From NCBI GenBank assembly GCA_019636515.1, contig JAHBXI010000003.1:1-64000 (forward strand): a stretch of 64,000 bases of DNA, given 5' to 3'. How positions within the stretch are numbered: the stretch's first letter is position 1; each line of letters opens with the position of its first letter. The notes under the pieces were generated by a model that worked only from the letters and a program-made list of their open reading frames with translations, did no database searches and was not told where the DNA came from. This document shows, piece by piece, positions 60,499 to 64,000 of the stretch. The translations under genes and the position numbers were made by a program. This DNA is from Phycisphaeraceae bacterium (GTDB lineage: Bacteria; Planctomycetota; Phycisphaerae; Phycisphaerales; UBA1924).

Positions 60499-60853
60499 GG
60501 CATTGGTCCTGGCGGTCCACCGCGGGGCAACCGGGAGGTCCCCGGCACGATTGTTCATCGGATTATTGGGCGGGGGACCATGCGGATGTCGGGCCGGGAG
60601 CGGGCGGCCCGGCGGTGCGTTTTTCCCCGGGCCGGGTTCCGGGGGAGCGGCGTCGGCTTGGTGGCCTGGAGAAACAGCGCGGAATCTTCGGGTTGGGGTG
60701 GTCATTGCGGGTTTGTGGTGTAGGTTGAGAGTGTGGATCGCGCGGCCCGCGCGGTTCGGATAGTCCGGGAGTGACGTTGACGACGTGATGGTTCAGTCGC
60801 CGCGGACGGCGCGGCGGGCTGTGTTCTCGCCCTGTTGCGATGAGGAAGTAGCC
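60499..60853. other. Divergent intergenic region between DoxX and the PEP-CTERM gene
   Basis: No gene is seen in this 355-base stretch. It is GC-rich with some AT-richer patches (GATTGTTCATCGGATTATTG near 60549, and around 60713). It probably holds promoters for the leftward DoxX-VWA pair and the rightward PEP-CTERM-like gene, but no convincing operator or -35/-10 pair was picked out. Confidence 0.45.
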
Positions 60854-61522
60854 ATGAAGCGGAATGACTCCACCGTGTTTGCTCTGGCCGTCGCGGCGGC
60901 CGCGTTGCCCGCCTGGGCCAACTCCGGATCGGTCGTGACCGGGGACACCGCCTCGTTCCGGCTGCAGATGTTCGGGGACCTTGGCTCCACGCTCAACATC
61001 AACGCCGGGGGGAACGTGAACGTGTTGCGCGGTCCCAGCGCGGTGTCGATCGGCATGAACACCAACGGCACCAGCAACATCATGGTGAAGTGGGACGAGA
61101 TCGACAACCCCAACAACCCGGCGACGCGGCTGATCGTCGCGGAGTTGTGGACCGTGGCCAAGGACGACATGATGCCCTTCGGCATCGTGAAGAACAACGA
61201 GAATTTCTACTTCTGGACGTGGAACGTCGGTGTCTCGAACCCCATCAATTTCACGAACAACTCGACGGTTCAGATCTTCTCGGCCCGGATCCAGATGATC
61301 CGCGTCGAGCCGAACAACTCGCAGACGGTCCTGTCGAACAAGTCCATCACCGACCTGACGGGTCAGTGGAACGGCGTCGATGACGGCCAGACCCAGACCA
61401 TGACCGGCCAGGGGATGAACATGATCCGCCTCACGTACGAGGTCGAGACGGTCCCGGCCCCGGCGGGCGCCGTGCTGGCGGGGGTTGCCGGGCTTGCCGC
61501 GTGCCGTCGCCGCCGCCGATGA
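60854..61522 (+). CDS. Secreted PEP-CTERM-like protein
   Basis: This 222-residue protein has a signal peptide (about 1-23, cleaved near AWANSG), a beta-rich mature domain rich in Asn and Thr, and a C-terminal PEP-CTERM-like tail (TVPAPAGAVLAGVAGLAACR plus four Arg). It would be sorted by an exosortase-type system. It has no recognisable enzymatic motif and is typical of planctomycete surface proteins of unknown role. ATG 60854 follows a GAGGAAG ribosome-binding site. Confidence 0.78.
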   Translation: MKRNDSTVFALAVAAAALPAWANSGSVVTGDTASFRLQMFGDLGSTLNINAGGNVNVLRGPSAVSIGMNTNGTSNIMVKWDEIDNPNNPATRLIVAELWTVAKDDMMPFGIVKNNENFYFWTWNVGVSNPINFTNNSTVQIFSARIQMIRVEPNNSQTVLSNKSITDLTGQWNGVDDGQTQTMTGQGMNMIRLTYEVETVPAPAGAVLAGVAGLAACRRRRR

Positions 61523-61543
61523 CCTCGGGGCGTTGAACTATCC

Positions 61544-61564
61544 GGGCGACAAGGAATGTCGCCC
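61544..61564 (+). other. Hairpin without a T-run
   Basis: GGGCGACA and TGTCGCCC form a perfect 8-bp stem around AGGAA, 21 bases after the PEP-CTERM stop. No T-run follows, so it is not a standard terminator by itself, but it may act with the true terminator at 61637. Confidence 0.6.
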
Positions 61565-61636
61565 ATCGTCTGGCGCCGTTTGTTCGGCGCACAAGGTGAC
61601 GCCCGGAGCCACGAACCGGGTTTCATCTCACCCCTG

Positions 61637-61670
61637 CCCCTCCCCGAAATGGGAGGGGTAGTTGTTTTTT
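61637..61670 (+). terminator. Intrinsic terminator of the PEP-CTERM gene
   Basis: The stem CCCCTCCC/GGGAGGGG with the loop CGAAAT (61637-61658) is followed by TAGTTGTTTTTT. It ends the rightward transcript before the convergent OmpA gene. Confidence 0.82.
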
Positions 61671-61720
61671 GGGTTGTTTCACGGCGTCCGACGTGGCGAG
61701 ATCCCGCTTTGCGATGGAAT

Positions 61721-61748
61721 AAAAAACCGGCGGGTCATGGCCCGCCGG
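61721..61748 (-). terminator. Intrinsic terminator of the OmpA-family gene
   Basis: Read on the minus strand, the stem CCGGCGGG/CCCGCCGG with a 6-base loop is followed by TTTTTTATT. It lies about 40 bases after the OmpA stop and ends its transcript. Confidence 0.85.
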
Positions 61749-61786
61749 CGTGAATCGAAAGCCGAGACCGGAGCGGATCCGGGCGA

Positions 61787-62689
61787 TTACTTGGTGATGT
61801 CGGGGCCGCGGTCAAGGGCGCGGCCGCGGTCATTCGCCCCGCGGTTCATCGCGGGGGCGGTCACCTCCGAGCCCATCATCGAGTCGCCCTTCGGCCGCGT
61901 GAAATAGATCTCCACGCGGCGGTTCTGAGGCGTATTCCCCGAGGGGCTGTTCGGGACGATCGGTCGGAACTCGCCCCACCCCGCCGCCTCCAACTTTCGG
62001 GCGGGCACACCCATCGAGACCAGTTCGGACCAGACCGAGATCGCCCGGTGGCAGGACAGGTGCATGTTGGTGGGGTGCCGACGGCCGGTGGTGCTGGGGT
62101 TGATCCTCTGGGAATCGGTGTGGCCGACGATATGGACTTCGTACCCGGAGGCGGAGGAAGACGTCAGGATTCCGGCCAGGGCGCGGAGGCTCTGCTTGGC
62201 GGAGTCCTTCACAACGTCGGACCCCGAGTCGAACGTCAGGTCGGAGGCGAAGCGAAGGCGGCCCCGGTCGGCGTCGTAGATGATCAGGTCGGGGTACCGA
62301 TCGGCCAGTTCACGAAGCATCAGGTCCGTCTCGGGGTCCAGGGCGGTGAACGAAGCGGTGTTGAGTTTTTCGCCCAGGGCCGCCAGGCGAGCCTGGGCCT
62401 GGTCGAGCATCCCCGTGAGCGTGTTGACCTGGTTTCGAAGGTCCAGGGCCGCCTGCTGCTCACGGGCGAGTTGCTGACGCAGAAGTTCGGCGGCGGTGCG
62501 GTACTCGTCGCGCTCCTGCTCGGCCCGCGTCAACGAGTCCTTCAGACTGCGGTTGTTCGCGTAAAGATTGTCCCAGTCGCCCTGGGTGACGCATCCACCC
62601 AGGGGGAGGACGGCCGCCAGGAAGAGGCCGGCCCCCGCGCGACGGACGAGGCGCCAGATCCCGGTCGTGTTGCTCATCGTGTCCATCAT
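61787..62689 (-). CDS. OmpA-family peptidoglycan-associated lipoprotein
   Basis: This 300-residue protein has a lipobox (VLPLGGCVTQGD, about residue 33), a coiled-coil region (about 40-110, RAEQERDEYRTAAELLRQQL), and an OmpA C-terminal domain (about 145-270) that binds peptidoglycan: FDSGSDVVKDSAKQSLRALA, HIVGHTDSQRINPST, and NTPQNRRVEIYF. Like Pal/OmpA lipoproteins it would tie the outer membrane to the wall. ATG 62689 is set by the GGAGA ribosome-binding site. The C-terminal about 30 residues are a charged tail. Confidence 0.9.
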   Translation of the reverse strand: MMDTMSNTTGIWRLVRRAGAGLFLAAVLPLGGCVTQGDWDNLYANNRSLKDSLTRAEQERDEYRTAAELLRQQLAREQQAALDLRNQVNTLTGMLDQAQARLAALGEKLNTASFTALDPETDLMLRELADRYPDLIIYDADRGRLRFASDLTFDSGSDVVKDSAKQSLRALAGILTSSSASGYEVHIVGHTDSQRINPSTTGRRHPTNMHLSCHRAISVWSELVSMGVPARKLEAAGWGEFRPIVPNSPSGNTPQNRRVEIYFTRPKGDSMMGSEVTAPAMNRGANDRGRALDRGPDITK

Positions 62690-62854
62690 CGCCAGTCTCC
62701 ACAATCACCAGTCGTTGAGTTTCGATCCGACCAACCGAGCCCGCCGATCAGCGCCGTCCCGGCCGCGGCCGAGCAACGAGCATGAATCGCCTCACGGGCG
62801 CGAATTCACAGCGTAGCACGGCCAACGTACTATCGGACCGACGATCCACGGCCC

Positions 62855-64000
62855 ATGAACCCGCCCGCGACAGTGCCCGAAGGCCTCAACAGCCCCGTTC
62901 CCGGGGAGTCGGTTTGCCTCCGCGTGGCGGGCCTGGCCGATGCCTCGGGGTTCTCCGCGGTGCCCGGATCCATGCTCATCCGCGCGGACGGGCCGGGGAG
63001 GTTGGCGGTTCTGGCGGCCGGGAGCCAGACAGAGGTCGCCGGGCATCCCGAGTCGGCCAAGGCCCGGGTTCTTGACCTGGGGAGATCGGTGGTTCTCCCG
63101 GCCCTGGTGAACGCCCATACCCATCTTGACCTCACGCACGTCGGCCCGCGTCCGTTCGATGTCGGCGCGGGCTTTGTCGGGTGGGTGGACATGGTTCGCC
63201 GAGAGCGGCTTGCCGACGCCGACGCCATCGGTCGATCGGTACGGGCCGGGGTCGCGTTGGGACGAGAGGGCGGCGTGGCGGCGGTAGGGGACATCGCGGG
63301 GTGCCCGTCCAGCGGTCCACAGGCCGCGGGGGCGATGGAACTCGCCCAGTCCGGCATGAGAGGCGTTTCGTTTGTGGAGTTCTTCGGGATCGGGCGTGGC
63401 CGGGAGCGAGGATTGCCGGGAGCCATCCGGGCGATCGAGGCGGCAAGTGGGCGTGTGTCCGCCGAGGCGGAAGAGCCGGGCGTGAGGCTCGGGCTTCAGC
63501 CGCACGCACCAAGCACCGTGTCGCTCCGTGTGTACGAGAGCGCGCTGGCGGTTCGTGGGCTGGCGCTCTCGACGCACCTGGCGGAGACGCCCGAGGAGCA
63601 CGAGTTCATCGCGACCGGGCGCGGCCCGCAGAGGGATCTTCTCGAGCGCATCGGGGCGTGGGATGACGTGATCCTGGAGGAAGTGGGCAAGGGCCTGACC
63701 CCGGTCATGCATGTGGCGGGCGTGCTCGCGGGCGCGAAGGGCCGAGATCGCCGCGAGTCGATCATGCTCGTCCACGTCAACGACTGCGGCGATGAAGACC
63801 TGGAGACGCTCGCGTCGGTTCGCCGGTCTGGCGTGAACCTATTTGTGGTTTACTGCCCGCGAGCCTCGGCGTACTTCCGCGCGGCCGATACGTTCGGGCC
63901 GCACCGCTACAAGGAAATGCTCGCCCGGGGCATCCCGGTGGCCCTGGGGACCGACTCGGTGATCAACCTCTCCATGGAAGACCTTGCCCAGGGCCTTTCA
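62855..64000 (+). CDS. Metal-dependent amidohydrolase, cut by the window edge
   Basis: At least 382 residues of an amidohydrolase (SAH/MTA-deaminase or cytosine-deaminase-like type) are present, reading to the last base without a stop. Metal residues appear in PALVNAHTHLDLTHV (HxH), LALSTHLAETPEEHEFI (His), MLVHVNDCGDED (His) and GTDSVINLSMEDLAQ (Asp). Its N-terminal part (about 1-85) is the usual composite beta domain. The ATG at 62855 is the first in-frame start, with a short leader divergent from the OmpA gene. Substrate unknown. Confidence 0.82.
   Translation, partial: MNPPATVPEGLNSPVPGESVCLRVAGLADASGFSAVPGSMLIRADGPGRLAVLAAGSQTEVAGHPESAKARVLDLGRSVVLPALVNAHTHLDLTHVGPRPFDVGAGFVGWVDMVRRERLADADAIGRSVRAGVALGREGGVAAVGDIAGCPSSGPQAAGAMELAQSGMRGVSFVEFFGIGRGRERGLPGAIRAIEAASGRVSAEAEEPGVRLGLQPHAPSTVSLRVYESALAVRGLALSTHLAETPEEHEFIATGRGPQRDLLERIGAWDDVILEEVGKGLTPVMHVAGVLAGAKGRDRRESIMLVHVNDCGDEDLETLASVRRSGVNLFVVYCPRASAYFRAADTFGPHRYKEMLARGIPVALGTDSVINLSMEDLAQGLS

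Noticed and set aside
61544..61564. Terminator at the first hairpin after the PEP-CTERM gene
   Set aside because: The stem is perfect but no T-run follows; the hairpin at 61637 with its T-run is the better terminator.

Overview
The window is high-GC DNA with dense, mostly short operons on both strands. It looks like chromosome from a planctomycete, most likely of the Phycisphaerae/Phycisphaerales type (inference). Three secreted proteins end in tandem calcium-binding-type repeats that finish in a terminal Gly-Cys (GC-type dockerin tail). Two others end in a PEP-CTERM-like Pro/Ala-Gly-hydrophobic-Arg tail. There is a pseudopilin with the planctomycete-style N-terminus, an XrtA/PEP-CTERM-type polysaccharide deacetylase, a CxxCGYDLRG zinc-ribbon membrane protein, and an mraZ that is not attached to a dcw cluster.

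Layout. 1-8.1 kb: an atypical GH38-like glycosidase and a ribokinase-type kinase, then a polyproline lipoprotein overlapping fabD, a secreted protein of unknown function and a MazG-like pyrophosphohydrolase. 8.1-9.9 kb: a LOG-family protein divergent from a PAS-LuxR regulator. 10-14.2 kb: a cluster of exported proteins (His-rich CxxC protein, pseudopilin, two paralogous secreted proteins) with two Fur/Zur-like palindromes, a strong terminator and an orphan LolD-type ATPase. 14.3-22 kb: argH, pyrB and a polysaccharide deacetylase in a row, a cytochrome c/PQQ-type dehydrogenase, an M20 amidohydrolase, a heptosyltransferase and tRNA-Ala(GGC) with its terminator. 22-29 kb: argS, a BtuF-like lipoprotein, EF-P with an unusual tip residue, a Tat-exported metallo-beta-lactamase-fold protein and lysS. 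28.8-31.7 kb: an Rrf2 regulator and a P1B-4-type metal ATPase. 32-36 kb: clpS with a 2-hydroxyacid dehydrogenase, ybeY with a CNNM/CBS protein, and a peroxiredoxin. 36-40 kb: a YajQ protein, a TOPRIM-like DUF4276 plus AAA ATPase pair, and icd. 40.6-46 kb: a very large hybrid histidine kinase, a Bfd-like ferredoxin and a flavin reductase. 46-50 kb: orphan mraZ with a textbook operator, PIN-PhoH, and a phytase-like secreted esterase. 50.3-54 kb: a tightly coupled operon of HTH protein, soluble ABC ATPase, GNAT and phage-type large terminase, with no other phage gene. 54.3-64 kb: an envelope/secretome block (SGNH hydrolase, subtilase, VWA protein, DoxX, PEP-CTERM protein, OmpA lipoprotein) and the start of an amidohydrolase cut by the window edge.

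The strongest candidate for something undescribed is the four-gene HTH/ABC/GNAT/terminase module at 50.36-54.04 kb. Both catalytic centres of the terminase look intact, three of its genes are translationally coupled, and no capsid, portal or integrase gene is near. The candidate metal-responsive secretome at 10-13.3 kb, the variant EF-P and ClpS, and the ATPase/TOPRIM pair are secondary leads.

Functions are assigned by reading motifs by eye, without database searches. Starts were chosen from ribosome-binding sites, overlaps and domain starts, and are less certain than stops.
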